Part shown: positions 23,691 through 37,321 of the stretch, one piece after another
How the letters are laid out: each line of letters begins with the position of its first letter
Numbering within the stretch: position 1 is the stretch's first letter
Assembly: GCA_003439945.1 (NCBI GenBank)
Contig: QVRM01005378.1
Coordinates: 544,001 to 608,000, forward strand
Length of the DNA: 64,000 bases
DNA from: Dermanyssus gallinae
Taxonomy: Eukaryota > Arthropoda > Arachnida > Mesostigmata > Dermanyssidae
Direction of reading: 5' to 3'
The notes under the pieces: model-generated
What the model was told of the DNA's origin: nothing
Databases searched by the model: none
What the model saw: only the letters and a program-made list of their open reading frames with translations
Position numbers and translations under genes: made by a program

Positions 23691-26304
23691 GTAAGTCGTA
23701 GTATTAGTATGGGAATTCCTACTGGGTACGGGGTGAGAAGTGACGGTAGTCTGGGTCGAGCTGAGTAACAACAGCTGGAGATTTTTGATCGTGAGCAATA
23801 TGTTGACGACAACGAATGCAGCCAACGTCAAGACAGCAATCAGAACATGAGTAATCGTTCATCATCTGCACATTGATGATAAGGCATTTTCTAAATCGAA
23901 CAAAACGTCTAGACATGTAAGCGGCCCTTTCATTGCCCCCGCCCCAGGTTGAGATCGGAAGTTGAGCCTTTGCCAGCAGAAAATGTTTATCGTCCGCTTT
24001 TTATTCGCATAAGTCGTCATAGTAGTTAAAATCTGAAAGCGAAAAACATGTCTAGCATTTCTAGTCAGCTCACTTTGTATGTCTCTCATCTTCGTAAGCC
24101 TGTGTAGTCAATCGTTTTCTGTAAGTGAAGTACTTCGTAGAGATGCCCCGTCGATGAAAAATTTGTTGTAACACGTTGAAAAGCACATACACTCAATAAA
24201 GGCAAATACGACTTTTCAACGCATGCAAATACATACACACCATGAGCAGAGGCAATTTCGAGATACGATAAATAACGAGCCCGTGGTATGACCTAGACAA
24301 ATAGTCAAATCGGTGGTCCGTTACCCGTTTCAAGTGCTAGACCAGTGAAAATCTAAACCACTGTGTCCAACCCTGGGCTACAGCCACTGCGTATATTTAT
24401 TTATTTATTAAATAACTATTAGCTTGTTTAATAAATAATTGTTCAGAGTAACAGCTGACGGTGACTCGTGTTCTAGCTTTCTAATGACAAAATAATGCAC
24501 TAATTGTGTGTGCGACTATCGAAAGCCCACCGTCTGGCCTCCCGAAGGCCTCCCCAGTGCTGTTTCCCAGCGATAAATGAGCAAGCCCACACAACGAGGA
24601 GGGAGGCAAATGTGCGTAAAAAGGACGCATGCAAATAGAGATTTAGATCGCGGCCACCGCATTTGTTAGACCTCAACCAACGGTACTATAGGGTTATCTA
24701 TCCACTATAAAATGAAGCGACTGGTTGAGTAGTGTACAAAACTGGTTGGATGGTAGCTCGTGATGTCCTTGAGTTCTAATATCACAGCAGCGCCGGGCAG
24801 AAATTCCGCCTGTCAATGACAGTGGAAAACTTCCTGCGCACTGGCTGCAATGTACGAAGCTGGAAATTATTTCCTCCAAATCCAATTCAGTTAAGGTTAG
24901 GGATTCAAAATGTGTGTTAAATAAAAAGGCCGCTGCTATACCACAAGCTTTTTAGCTTAGTCAGCTAATTCCAAGCATTTAGGGCTTGGGTTGTTGTTGC
25001 GGCCATGCAGTGAGGCAAAGTTATAGTTTAGAATGCGTCGGATTAGATTCGAATTTAGTCCTATTTCCTTTGTTTGTTCGTGATAGTCAGTACTGCTACT
25101 GCGGCCAATTCGGCCACTGGATTCATTACAGCAGTAACAGACGTAAGCTTACTCTTGATCTGCTTGATAAAACGGCAAACAACGATGGAGACTACGGCTT
25201 CCGCTGCAATAATTAAACAGAGCTACCAGTATTCTATATACTATACACACGTAACCTCTTTTTAGATGTATAGCTTTTCACTTAAACACTGCTATGTCAT
25301 AGGAACGTTAACGACGGGCCTCATTGTGTTGCTAATATTGTTGCTGCTGCTGCTGTTGCTGAACTTTTTATATCGGGTTATTCGAAAACGGAAATGTGAA
25401 TATTATGAAAAGTTTATATATGGGGCAATTGAAAACTAGATAGCAACTAGCAGCTAAAGCGAAATATTGATCAACGGAATCAGGCGCCGAATTACTTATA
25501 CGGCGACAATATCTGTCTAGAGCTGTACACGCTTTGCGGGACTGATTTGACTTATGGGACGCTCATTGACTCATTGTCGTGTATGTGTGCGATTGTCATT
25601 GTGCTGGCCAGTGTCCGCGCAGTTATTAGCCTAATACTACTCGAATCCGACATCCGGCGAAGAAGAAAAACAGCAGCAACAGCTCCAGCTAGCTCCATGT
25701 TATCGGTGTTGTTGTGATGGCACAGCTGTCAGCTCTGCTCCCGTGTATTGTTGTCATACAACAATCTGGCTGTAGAACGGCGGAAGAACGGACGCTGGGG
25801 CGGCCACATTTATCGAGAAAAGTGTGCTTGTAGGAATGGAAGGTATGAGGTGGTAGTGTTGTTGTTGTTGTTGTTGCTGTTGTTCTTCCGCTTGTTAGTA
25901 TTATTGTACTGCGTGCTTCTGAAGGAGCTGAGCGCGGGGTTTACCTCCAACAAGTTGCTGTTGCGTACACCTATTGGCCTCCTATTGGATTTGGACTCTA
26001 TGCTACGGCCGGCGGTAGCTGTTGAAGGCTCAGAAAGTTGATGACTTCCCGCCACCGCTTTTCGTCGTAGGGCCATGTCGTTGGGCTCTGAGGGTCTCCT
26101 GTCGAGGTAGCTATTGTTGTTGTTGTTGCCATTGGGTCACTGTGCGCATTGCGTCACCTTCTACAGCTTCTACAAACCGCCCCTGGGCCCCCGCAATACG
26201 CGATGCAATGTGCGTCACTGGCTGCTGGCTGCAATTTTGCGGACATAGCAAGCAAACAGCAATAACAATAATTACATCAGCGGCAACAACAACAAAAGCA
26301 ATAA

Positions 26305-26556
26305 TTAAAGCAGTGGCGGTAGCAGATAAAGCAACAACGTCCTCACAAAACGCGACACTTCAAACGCCTTAGCGCCTTTGCTCATACCGCTGGCCGAGCT
26401 CCAGCGTTGAAACGTGACGCCTAGATTGGACACGCCGACAGTTTGAACCTCCTGTCCATTGTACAATAGCATCGATTGGCCTATGTCGTGTCGCGTCCTA
26501 AGAGATGTGTATGACGACTTCCCTTTACTTCCCTCTGATGTTCCTCTAGGGTCCAT
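26305..26556 (-). pseudogene. LINE reverse transcriptase thumb scrap
   Basis: On the minus strand the frame reads L-Y-N-G-Q-E-V-Q-T-V-G-V-S-N-L-G-V-T-F, close to the N-G-x-x-I-x-x-V-x-x-x-x-x-L-G-V-T-F segment after the palm of LINE RTs. Nothing recognisable lies on either side, so it is an isolated remnant. Confidence 0.4.
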
Positions 26557-26634
26557 TTCTCGTAACTTACCCGAATTGTGTAATTTTTATGATCATTTGT
26601 ATTTATTCAAATGCATCTTTGCCTTACACAATTG

Positions 26635-26680
<46 letters not shown>

Positions 26681-26969
26681 TGTATGTGCCGTTTAATTTT
26701 TAAGAAGCCTATGGTGTATCTTTCGTTTTGTACAAATCGATTGTGTTATCCAAACGGTCATTATACTGCTCACACTTCTTATGGCATTTACATTTGTGTA
26801 AATGATATATGTGCCCAGATGCATTGCAAGAACGGATCACATCAATAATGTATACGCCTGGCGCGTGGCCAAGGATATTCACAGCAGGGCAACTGCGCAC
26901 ATCCCTCCTGTACTCAGTCTTTCTTTACTCTTTATTACGTGAACAAAGGAGTTCCTATTCTTTCTTTTT

Positions 26970-27010
<41 letters not shown>

Positions 27011-27926
27011 CTGGAGTTTCATTCTTCGTTTTTAAAAAAGGCTCTGAACGTTTGACTTAAGCCATTCTAGGTGGGAAATGCAGCTGGAAAAGGAATAAGT
27101 TTCAAGGTCGGCGTAGCAAAATTAATTCTCAATTTGGTGCTGGACAAATCTCTTCTCTCTAGATAAGGTGTTAAAATCGCCATACCTTTTTGCGCCTTCC
27201 GATCTGGCTCTACCTACGGATTGTAATCGGGCAATATTGCTGCCCCGCGTTTAAGTTCAACACTATTGTTTGCCAGTTGTATCGATTGGAGTTGAGATAT
27301 CGTTGCCAGGGTTCCGTGTCAGTAGATTAGTAATGCTAGTTTCTACGTAGTGCTACGCTTTGCAAAATGGATCCAACACCGTTTAGGAAACATGTCATAG
27401 CCCCCGATTGGAAAAAACCGTACATTTGTTAATTTAAAAATGCGTTTAGCACGTTCGCGCGTACATCAAATACCCTCTTGTACTCGAATTATGGCTCGAG
27501 TGACGGAGCTCTTGAAATATTCGTCGTATTGGCCTTTACATAAACAGTGTATCTGCGTGTCATCTAGAAGCAAGGCCCACCTAATGGCCGGCGTATGATT
27601 AATGTAGTTTAGGTTTTGTCTGCTAGCGATACGAAACAGCCAGCCGTCCAGTAGTGCAAACACTATCGACGTTTCGTCCGCTTCGATACGCCGTTGATGA
27701 AAGCCAGAGTTTGATAGTACTCTAACAAGAATAAGTGCGCAACCCACTATATAGGCAGAGTACTGGCTGAGACAACTGCCGCACTTCCTTCACGGAAGTC
27801 GTTTTCTAGCTCTCTTCCATGGTGCAGACCATGTATGAATAAATATATATATATATATATATATATAGGAAATAGATGTGTACCCCACGTGTGACTATTT
27901 CCGTGTTTGTTTGTCGATGCTTGCAG

Positions 27927-28072
27927 ACATCCAGGAGTTCTACGAAACAACGCTGCTCGACGAAGGCAAGAGCTCTCAGCAAAAGACACGTGAGACGCTC
28001 GAGGTCGCCCATCGGTGGGAGAGCACCGATCTCCTCTATCCATCGGCACTAATCGGCGAGTCCGACTTCAAG
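27927..28072 (+). CDS. dlg1: dlg1 coding exon 3 (L27 domain, end)
   Basis: Acceptor GATGCTTGCAG, donor AAG|GTCAGT. It enters in phase 1, so G|AC gives Asp, and leaves in phase 0. It encodes D-I-Q-E-F-Y-E-T-T-L-L-D, the third helix of L27, matching the corresponding fly and vertebrate Dlg segment almost residue for residue. Then comes S-S-Q-Q-K-T-R-E-T-L-E-V-A-H-R-W-E, equivalent to the fly sequence after L27. The last 15 residues (S-T-D-L-L-Y-P-S-A-L-I-G-E-S-D) are lineage-specific linker. Together with exons 1 and 2 this gives 99 codons with no frame break. A (GTT)n run starts only 40 bases downstream, at about 28115. Confidence 0.97.
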
Positions 28073-30923
28073 GTCAGTGGCAGCTGTTGTAGGCCGTTTC
28101 GATACGATTGCTCTTGCTGTTGTTGTTGTTGTTGTCGTCGTCGTCGGCGGACAACTGTAGCACTTAATATTGGTTTTCGACACCATCGGTGGGGTAGTCA
28201 GCCTCTCTCTATCTCTCTCTCTCTCTCTCGGCGTCTTCCCCGTCCATCCAATTACTTCGCAATGTCTCAAGTAAACGCTCCTACCCCGTCCCCGCAGCCC
28301 CAAACAGCCAAAGCAAGCAATAGCAGAGTCACGTCTGAACGATCAAGATATGAGCTGCCCTTTAGCAGCATCCTCAAAACCCTCTAGAGCGACATGAGTT
28401 AACATGGCTTACGTTCGCACCATTTCTTTTGTCGTGCTGGCCGGGCTTGTGACATCCTGCGCAATGCACCGTTGTTGTTGTTGTTATTTGATTCTGCTTA
28501 AGAGACGCGTTGGAAACGTTACGTTAAATAGAGGTAGAGCAATTGCCGCGTTAAAGATGCCGTGTTGAAACGTCATGGTATAATGCGGTACCTTTCCGCC
28601 TTGAAACGTCTGCGCGTTGGCAAAAAAACACTTAGAAAGCGACGAAACATTTTTTTTAACAACAACAACTGTAACCATCAGCAGCAACAACAACAGCAAG
28701 AAAAACAAAACCAGTAACAACAACAAGGGAGTGAAAGTATTGATGGGCACGACTCCGACATTCGATGCCTGGCTAACGTGCCTGGATTACGTGTAGCGTG
28801 GTAGATTGGGAAGCCGGACGGCACACTACTATGCTATGAGTGAGTCATTTTTCATATCAGGTCGGGAGCAACCGTTGACCGATAGCAACCACAGCGAAGA
28901 CAGTCAATCCACACGCGCGGAGTTCCTTCGGCCAGTGCCAGATAGAATTGAGGTCGTTGCAACTTGTTGTTTGCGCAGAGAGCGCCCCATTCCGATCTTC
29001 CGACGTTCATGCTTTGGTTTTGTCTGGAATTCCTTTTCATACGTTCATTTATTATTACGTTCTCCTCTCATTTGTCTTCTATCTCTTTTGGGTCTCCCGT
29101 TCGCCCGCTGTGTCTGTGTCCGTCCGTCCGTTTGTCCGTTTGTCTTCCTCCATGCCCTTTCATGGCGCGTTTCCTTTCCGCTTCCAGCATACATCATACA
29201 TACACACAATAGAAGATGATGGCTTGTGTAGCGTAGCTTTGTTGCTAAGATACAACAGAGAAGAGATACCGAGAAGGTGGAAGAACGCTGTTCCTCGGTC
29301 GTCACTGTTCCTACAACACATTTCCACTGCTACAAGTGTAACAGAGATGAGAGCAGGCGAGAACGATTACTACTACTACTACTACTACTACAACAACTAC
29401 TACTATTTGAGGCCTATAAAGTAAGAGGAGCAGTAGGCAACAAGACTTGGAGACGGGGCAAAGTAGCACGTCGACCTGTAACTTAGAGGTTGCAACACAT
29501 GTCTCCCCTACGACAAACGGGCGGGCGGTCCTGTCGAAGGGGGAAAGACATAAGCCTGTGAGACCCACGATGCATGTATACATGCGCACATGCAGAATAA
29601 TGTTCAGGCCATCATCAGCATCCAATCAGCATTATTGACATCATCGTCGTCGCCGCCGCCGCCGCCGCCGTCATCCTTGATATGACTAACATCATCCTGG
29701 AAGACGAATGTACATGACTATGTACCTCGGTGTCTGGACTGGCCCGGGGGTCGAGTGCTGCATCTTCTGTGTCAGTCAAAAAACAATATCAAACTGTTTT
29801 TTTTCTTATACGCTTGCCCGCTTCTCTTCTCTTTCTTCCCTTCCGCTCTGGGACTCTCTTGATCTCAATATATCCCTCTCCTTTTGTGTTACTCAATCTG
29901 TTTTCTCTTGTCCCAATTGCAACGTATGTATTTGTTTTAGTTCTTTTATTAATATAATAGCTTTTCAAGCAGAACTGCAAATCTTAGAAACGACGCCTTC
30001 GAACGCATGTGCTGCGCTTGGCTTAACAAGATGTATGTAAACTATATATATATACAGAGATTGTAGCATTTGTTTTAATGGTGGCTTGCGCCAGCAAACA
30101 TACGTACGACATCGCACTCGTCTGTAGGAAAATAATGCTCACACTCGATATTGGAACAAAATAAACTATAACACGCACAGATTAACGAGGCAGCATTAAC
30201 GCCTACTGTGGCGTTTAATTGTTGACTTGCACAAACATCTGATGATCAGTTGATTGATTTGTGGGCACATGTGTACTTATTTTTTGGCTTTGGGTCTGCC
30301 AACTGCACTCGACGTGGCAAAGGCGGCACTGGGATATTAGACAGGCATTAAATAAAATGACCATACTGAAGTGTACTACTGCACGGACTCCGGAAAGACG
30401 CAAACATTAGTATGACCCACTGGAATACGCATGCCACACTCTTTCGAGAGAGCTCTGTGAGTGAACGCCGCACGTATCGAACGCGAAGCGAAATTCGCCG
30501 TTCTGAAGTGGAGTTGCTAGCTTGGCAACGGACCACCCTTGGGAGGCTTTCGGCGCCAAAATGCGATTCCTTGTTTCTTGAGATACAGCAGAACAGCACA
30601 GCCTACGGGAATTCTGGCTGGAGAGCGCAGGCAATTCCTACGGCGACACGTACACTTAAGGAGGGTTATGCTGTGTGACGTGTTTTCCCAAGAGACACGG
30701 TGTTTCCTTTAAACTTCTAGCAACAACAAAAAACTTAATTTGCGTTCTCACTTGAGCCGTTTTCTGCTCTAAAAATTCAACGACGAACTGGGCCGTGAAC
30801 CAGTTAGCCATATTCTCAATAATTCCATCTCCAAGGTCCTGAATTTTCCGATGATGTTTATACTGATCGCTCAAAAGTGCTTATAGTGAGGAATAACTCT
30901 GGGCAGAGAGGGCGGAGTCTGTT

Positions 30924-31390
30924 ATGATTTGGTCAAAGATAACTGCCTCAGATCAAACTCCGCTCGTATTTATCATTTATAGAGCAAAGCGGAATGCCTC
31001 TCTTCACTGCCAACTGGTACTAGAGGGTCGTATGACTTCTTGGGCGCGAGCCGATTTTGGCACCGGCTTTTCGCCAGGAATCTGCGCCTTCTCACAAAGC
31101 ACAGCAAACTCAATGGTGGCTCCGCTGTCAAAATGTGCCAAGAAATATTTCATTAAAAAATGTACACCATACTTGCCCGATCTCAATCCCATAGATTTTT
31201 CTATGTAACTTATTTTGAAGTGCGATGTGTGCTACAAAAAATCACCAGTTTGAATGGTCTTAAGTTAGCCATTGAGAGCGAGTGGGAGAAAAATCCGAAA
31301 AATGTTGTTTTAGCTGCAAGCGAAGAATTTTGTTGACAAGTTGCCTAGGGTTATAAAGGCGACAGGCGAGGCATACCGAACTTTTATTGT
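30924..31390 (+). pseudogene. Tc1/mariner-superfamily transposase scrap
   Basis: Near 31160-31205 the frame reads P-Y-L-P-D-L-N-P-I-D-F-S-M, the signature around the third catalytic residue of mariner-type transposases (usually P-Y-S-P-D-L-N-P-x-D/E-F). After a stop, V-I-K-A-T-G-E-A-Y follows near 31350, like the C-terminus of such proteins (V-I-K-A-x-G-G-H). Several stops interrupt it and the N-terminal part is not recognisable. Confidence 0.55.
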
Positions 31391-33221
31391 GCACTCACTG
31401 TGGTAGCGTTTTATTGAAATTGACTAAACCATTCAAACGTCGATTGAATCAGCTTGGAAATGTGACTAGAATGTTGCGGTAGAATTTGTGTTTTCCTACA
31501 GTCTAAAATGTTTAAGAAAAAGATGTCGAAAAATAGCTACATCACCGTGAAATCATCAAATTTGAGCCGTTTGGGCTGAAAATTAGACGTACCGCTTCTG
31601 CATTCGGGTGCTGCAAAAGCTATAATTCATTTTTGTTCGAATAATGTAGTCATTAGTAACGCCAATGTGGCGCTACTATTGCGAGCATTAGTACAAATGC
31701 CTAAAGTCAAACGCGATGGGTGATGCCATTTTTGCTAAATCCCGAATGTATGTCCCGTGTGTATATATCGTCATACCAATATTGTGTGTACCTCGAAGAA
31801 AGTACTGCTATTCTGGGTGCGTCTGATATGGTAGGACGGGAAATCGCGCAGAGGCGATGAGGAGATAACTCCAAGGTGAGGCTCATATCCTGAATCGCTA
31901 TCGAGAAAGTGAGGTGATCCGTCATATAGCCGGACAGCGGCACACATTGCGGGCTTCATCTTCGTGTCTACAGAGCTCCACTGAAATCCACTGAATAATC
32001 ACCTGACACCACCGGGTCTACCGGGGAGGGGGAGGAGGCGGAAACGACAGGTGCATTGCAATAACTCGAGCTACACCATCACGTTCGGGTCACGAGCGAC
32101 CGTGCATACGCTTCCAGCGGAGGTAGTTCGTCATATTATCGTATCGTTGTTGTTGTTGTTGTTGTTTTGTTCCGCATCCTCAGATCACTTAGTATGTCCT
32201 TCCACACCTGCCTATATATTGTGCTGGCCGAAGTGATAAAAAAAAAAAAATATATATATATATATATTGTATCTGTAGAAAGTAATACGGCAGGGTGCGG
32301 GTGCCTTCTTATCTATAACTGCATATTTATATATGCAGTATCTATCAATCTGTATTTACAATACAAATATGCCAATAAAATGTTCCCATTAGCGGTGTGT
32401 TGGCCAGGATTCTTAAATCGCCAACACAATCAGCGACCACAATGGCATACATTAATGTAATATTGCCCAGTCATCGTCTAGTCTGACGCAACCTATCCGC
32501 CTTCAGTATACTTTAGTTAGGCTAATTTCTTAAGTCTCTAGGTTCGTCTCTTTGTTCAGGGTTTTTACATGCACTTCACTGCAAAGATGTTTTCCTGTAA
32601 TTGCGGCCGATCGTGCCCGCCTGCCTAGAAATGATACACTATGTATCTTGGAGACCTCAACGAATCGCTACGGTAATAGCGGTTTACGAATTTGCACAGA
32701 CGAAGGGCATGATCGTAACTCCGTATGATAATTATTGCTGGACCATAATTGCCACCTTTCTCGACTTGTCCCTCGGTAGTCCAACGTGAGAAAAACACCT
32801 GATATTATCACTAAGGCTATTGTGGTGCCATTGCAGTTCGCGTACACTGTGGCGAGTAGTTTTTTTTTTTAGTTTTACATTTATTTTTACGTACCAGTAG
32901 TGGAAAAAAGATGGCCTTTCGGTTGTCAGCTGTTTGGTTGGATCGACTAACGGAGCCGCAGTAGTATTATCAGAATAGTTCAGGGAAGACTTGTTGGATT
33001 TAACATGAAGATCGCAAAAGCTCATATCTGGACGACAGTATTATCACTGACTAAACAGCGTCAAATAATCTAATGAATCACACTCCAAAGGCTTCGCTGG
33101 AGAAGACGACATGTACTAGATGCACAGCTCTTCTATATAGGAAATATTGTGATGATTTATTAATCATTTACAATACGTTTGCACACTCGGCAGGGCTCGC
33201 CTTAATAATAATAATAATAAT

Positions 33222-33225
<4 letters not shown>

Positions 33226-33278
<53 letters not shown>
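33226..33278. repeat. (TA)n preceded by (AAT)n
   Basis: About 25 bp of AAT (33203-33227) runs directly into about 53 bp of TA. Confidence 0.95.
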
Positions 33279-33769
33279 CATTAATCTCTAGTCTGTCTAC
33301 ACACAGATACATGTAATAGGAACAAGCAGACAAATGACTCATGGGTGCTATTCAGCAATGCATACCAATCTAAATAAATCCTAAAATGTATTGGGTTTAC
33401 GTGATTTCTGCTTTATACGAAAAGTATATATATATTTTTTTTAGTTGAATAAAAACATTCTAAACTGGAGAATATGAAGTTTCGTGAATAATAAAACTAA
33501 TTTGATTTAGGATAACAGCCACCACAATTTTTCCAGAATTGTTCACGTCGTCAAGTTCAAGGGCAAGATATAGGCATTATGTGGGGGTTAGCACGATGTG
33601 GCCCAGAAATTTATCCTGCTGCCTTGGGTAATAGGCATAATGAGGAACTCTGTTCCTTTGAATACTCAACAAATTAAGGCATACTTCAACATGGTGCAGG
33701 GTTAGGCGTACAAGGCTGTTTGCGTAATAGAACCACATTTACGCCACACAGCCGTTACATGAAGAAGTG

Positions 33770-34100
33770 TTCAGGACTTCGGGCTAAAGGCAAGAGATTT
33801 TGCTATTTCGATGCTCCTTTTTGCTGACGACTCTTTGCTCAGTCAGGGCAAATTCCAAAAGTTGTGAGACATCACATCCCGACTCAGGCAATAGTTGATT
33901 TAACATTTAAACCTGGAAAAACCTTGGCCTGTGGCGGGGGGGAGATTTTCAAAACCTAAAGTGGGCAAACAACTGTGTAATTATCACATGCATTTAAAAC
34001 ATTGCAATTTACTAGTTGTTCAATGGTAAATCGTTAGATCGCCCTTCATTTTGGGCTATAAATGCCCAAAGCAAGATGCATTTTTCTTGCTAGGCTACAT
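33770..34100 (+). pseudogene. Possible RT scrap (F-A-D-D motif)
   Basis: One frame near 33792-33850 reads A-R-D-F-A-I-S-M-L-L-F-A-D-D-S-L-L-S-Q, matching the hydrophobic-F-A-D-D-hydrophobic catalytic motif C of reverse transcriptases. Stops follow quickly and no other motif is visible, so chance is not excluded. Confidence 0.3.
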
Positions 34101-36361
34101 TCTATCTAGACAAAGAGCAGAAGGCCAATATTATACGCATGATTGAGTACATTGGAGTAAAGTTACATACGTGTGCAAATCGGGCAAGTATTTGCGAGGC
34201 ATATGCCTGTGAGAACATCAAGCTAGGGCTTCTCGAATAAGGATTAACTAAGCTTAGAATATTTCACTTAGATGCGTACGTCAAATGCGTAAGCAAAGTA
34301 GCGTGAAACAAACGGACGGCATTTATGGAGCCTTATAACTCTTAGCCTGCAGCGCTAGAACAAATCTCGGAATGATCAAATTGTACTGGATGCTGCTACA
34401 TGCATCTATGGCCATAGCCGAGGATCTGTTCCTATATGATATTAGCTCTAAGTAAAGCAGATGTGCGCTCCCCGAGGACTATGAGGTTGCATTTCGATGC
34501 GTGCGATTGCGACATGGCGCGGGTAAGTAGACGATGGCACGTGTATGTACGTGCATTGTAGAGTGCCACGAGGGCAGTTCTACGAAATAAACGGTCTCGC
34601 TGACGAGCGAGAGAAGGGTGAGCATGTGCATCTTCACACTAAAAGGAATAGGGGCCGAGAAACCGGCAACGTTCGCTAAGCTAGCCTTGTCCTTGAAGTG
34701 AAAGAGTAACGAGTAAGCCAGATATGTTTGTTACAATGCAACTGTTTAACTTCGTGCACTACGCTGTATTCTACGTTTATATACTTTTACGCATGATAAT
34801 CAAAGCGATCGACGATCAACCTTAGCCAACACGGGGTGATGCGGATCATATAGTAGCAGTAGAACGATGTTTTAAGGTAAGACGCAGGCAGCCAGTGCTA
34901 GAAATATAATATAATTGCGGCAGTCACAATAGAAGGCCGTCGGTCTGGCAAAGCAAGATGCAATCGCGTGCAGCGCGTTGATAAAGGGCTGTTGTAAGAA
35001 TAGTAATACAAGTATTAATTACACCATACATAATGTGTAAGTGTCTTCGCATACACTTATTTTTTTTGTTTTTGTTGTTAATATTTCTTATGCAATGTTT
35101 TAGACTTAATCAAAATTGGCCCGTATCTACTACTATTCATTTTGATGCAACGAGCGCACAATCTCCGATCTAGCCTCTGGGCAACCTTTTCAGTACAGAG
35201 GCTTCGGTTAGCCTTCGAGTGTATTTTGAGCGAGTACTCATGAATAAAACTATGTTTTTCATTCATTAATTCAGTCATTAATTTGCCACTTTAAACAGGG
35301 GGTTACAACACCAGTACCCACAGTAACTACATTTATTGCCGCCACAACTAGGCCAAGCACAGCGAGCACCTTTTTGCAGAAATAGGCAGGGCCCAAAAAC
35401 CGACAACGACGACGACAATAAAGCAAACACGCTCACATCCACACATACGCAAAGCAACCAGGACCACTGGCTGGGCTGATAAACGTACCAAGTACCGTAC
35501 TCTGCTGTGCTGCGAGGACGAGACGGTAAATGGAAGTCGATAAGTAAGAACTGCCTCCTCGAGATGGTCATCAGGAGACGCCAGCAGCGCAACGAACGTT
35601 ATCGTCGTTATCGTCTTCTGATGACTCCTCTCTAGAGAAAAGAGAAAGGCGGCGCTTAACGAAAAGCAAGCGCTTCCCAGCGATTTGCATCGATCTCGCA
35701 CAGACTTGGGCCATACAACCCTCTACAGAAGTCGGAGGGGGGGGGGGGCTCGGGGGTGTCGCGTCGGACCGAATTTTCAATGAGTTTGTCAATTCGATCA
35801 TGCAGTTTGAAAGGCATTACTGTGCAAGCTCTAAGAACCGTCTCCGGGCCGCAACGACCGTCACTGTTATGCTGCCATAATGCTACCACCACCCTACGTG
35901 GCCTATTTCTCCAGAGGGTAGCAGGGTTATAGAGGAAACGCGGGTGCCTGAAGTGGTCGTCGTCAGAAATTGGTTCAACTAAACTACGAAACATAAGACA
36001 CTAGGTATGGGCCTTAATTATAAACAGTTCTACAACGTTGTAACGACAACAACGTAAACTTCCTGAGCCAATGGAAGGCTCACTGGATATTCGCAACGTG
36101 GGGGGAGGGAGAAAGCTATAAAACCGACTCTTGTGGCATTTTTTTTATCTATGTTTGTCGAGTGTAGAGTTGTTCTATGCATGAATACTGAACATTCAAT
36201 TAAAAGCTCAGAAGTGGTTTATTCACGAAACGTCATAATATCAACGCTTTGATTAACTGCAATAAGGCACTACACAAAAATAATAAAGCACACTGCAGAG
36301 GCTCCAAGGGCAACATGCACCAACATATAATTATAATTAGGTATTGCACTGCGTAGGTATT

Positions 36362-36367
<6 letters not shown>

Positions 36368-36417
<50 letters not shown>
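36368..36417. repeat. (TA)n microsatellite
   Basis: About 50 bp of uninterrupted TA. Confidence 0.95.
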
Positions 36418-36420
<3 letters not shown>

Positions 36421-37253
36421 CATATGCATATACCCATGCGGGTGTCTGCAACACAACATATTTACATGACGATCTTGACAAATATACTCTGTTTGAGCGC
36501 ATTAAATCATTGTATCATACATCACATAAATAAATGATGATTAGTTACATGACGTATACTTACACATAGAACAGACAGAAAAATATTCTGTAGATATTAC
36601 ATTCGGTACCTATTACGCAATGTTTAGGCAAGCCATTAAAAAGTTCACGCTATAAAATCCGTTTCAATGATTCTAGGCACCAAATCTCCCTTGGGATAGA
36701 TTCTGAGATAGCCGGCACCCTAAAGCAAGCAAAAGCGGGATTGCTCCACACACCCTTAAACATAGTGTGTAACTGAGATGTAGTTGGGCGTCTGGAGGAC
36801 CTATGTCCACAATGGGACCCTCATGGATTGACTGGGGAGCTAGACGGCTGGAGGAGGAACTATCCTGCGGGATAGAGGAATGAAAGGCTAAGAGGGCAAT
36901 AAATATTATTCTCTCGCGGGATATATTTTAAAGATTAGGAGGGCATTAAATCTTCGTTTGCTAACCACGCCATCGCGCTGCTAGTTAGGTCTCAGCCGTA
37001 CGACACATGTTAGACGCGCGCTGAAATCCCCAGGGCTTGTTCGCGTAGATGTGATAGGACAACCGACGGATCGGGCAATAGCTGTAGCTATTCTTGCCAT
37101 CAGTACTAATTCTACGATTTCTACCGCCATTACTGTTGTGCGGATTTTTTTCTATGCGATGCCAAGAAATGTTTTGGTTAATAGGCCATGTTTTTCTAAG
37201 TACGCCCCAGATCTATGGGCTCTGGGGCTGTACAAGTTGATGTAATTGTTCCA

Positions 37254-37321
37254 CAGACTATACTACTGTACGTAGACTACAGACTACTGTATGTAGACTA
37301 CAGACTACTGTATGTAGACGT
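37254..37321. repeat. 21-bp tandem repeat, about three copies
   Basis: The unit CAGACTACTGTATGTAGACTA is repeated. The first copy has an insertion and the last runs into GTACTG. Confidence 0.7.

Larger units (their letters stand above)
18186..27926 (+). other. dlg1 intron 2 (9.7 kb)
   Basis: Bounded by GTACGT at 18186 and TTGCAG ending at 27926. Between about 19980 and 21600 it is GC-rich with CAG, CCAG, GAC and GCC repeats and a run of 19 C at 20382-20400; long frames there are repeat-driven and I call no gene. A tRNA-like SINE candidate lies at 23492-23690 and a minus-strand RT scrap near 26305-26556. Short (TA)n tracts: 18225-18243, 26638-26679, 26973-27005, 27843-27867. (GTT)n patches lie near 19557, 25340, 25858 and 26112. 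I see nothing recognisable in 18250-19900, 21600-23490, 23710-25700 or 27060-27840. Confidence 0.75.

Noticed and set aside
33203..33227. (AAT)n as a LINE 3' tail
   Set aside because: No retroelement coding remnant precedes it on either strand, so it is kept as a simple microsatellite.
34590..34620. Hammerhead-like CTGACGAG followed by CGAGAGAAG
   Set aside because: The core CTGANGA is present, but no stem II pairs before the required GAA and no complementary arms for stems I and III are visible.
35656..35994. 112-codon minus-strand frame
   Set aside because: Reasonably balanced composition but no motif, no start context and no splice partners that I could find.
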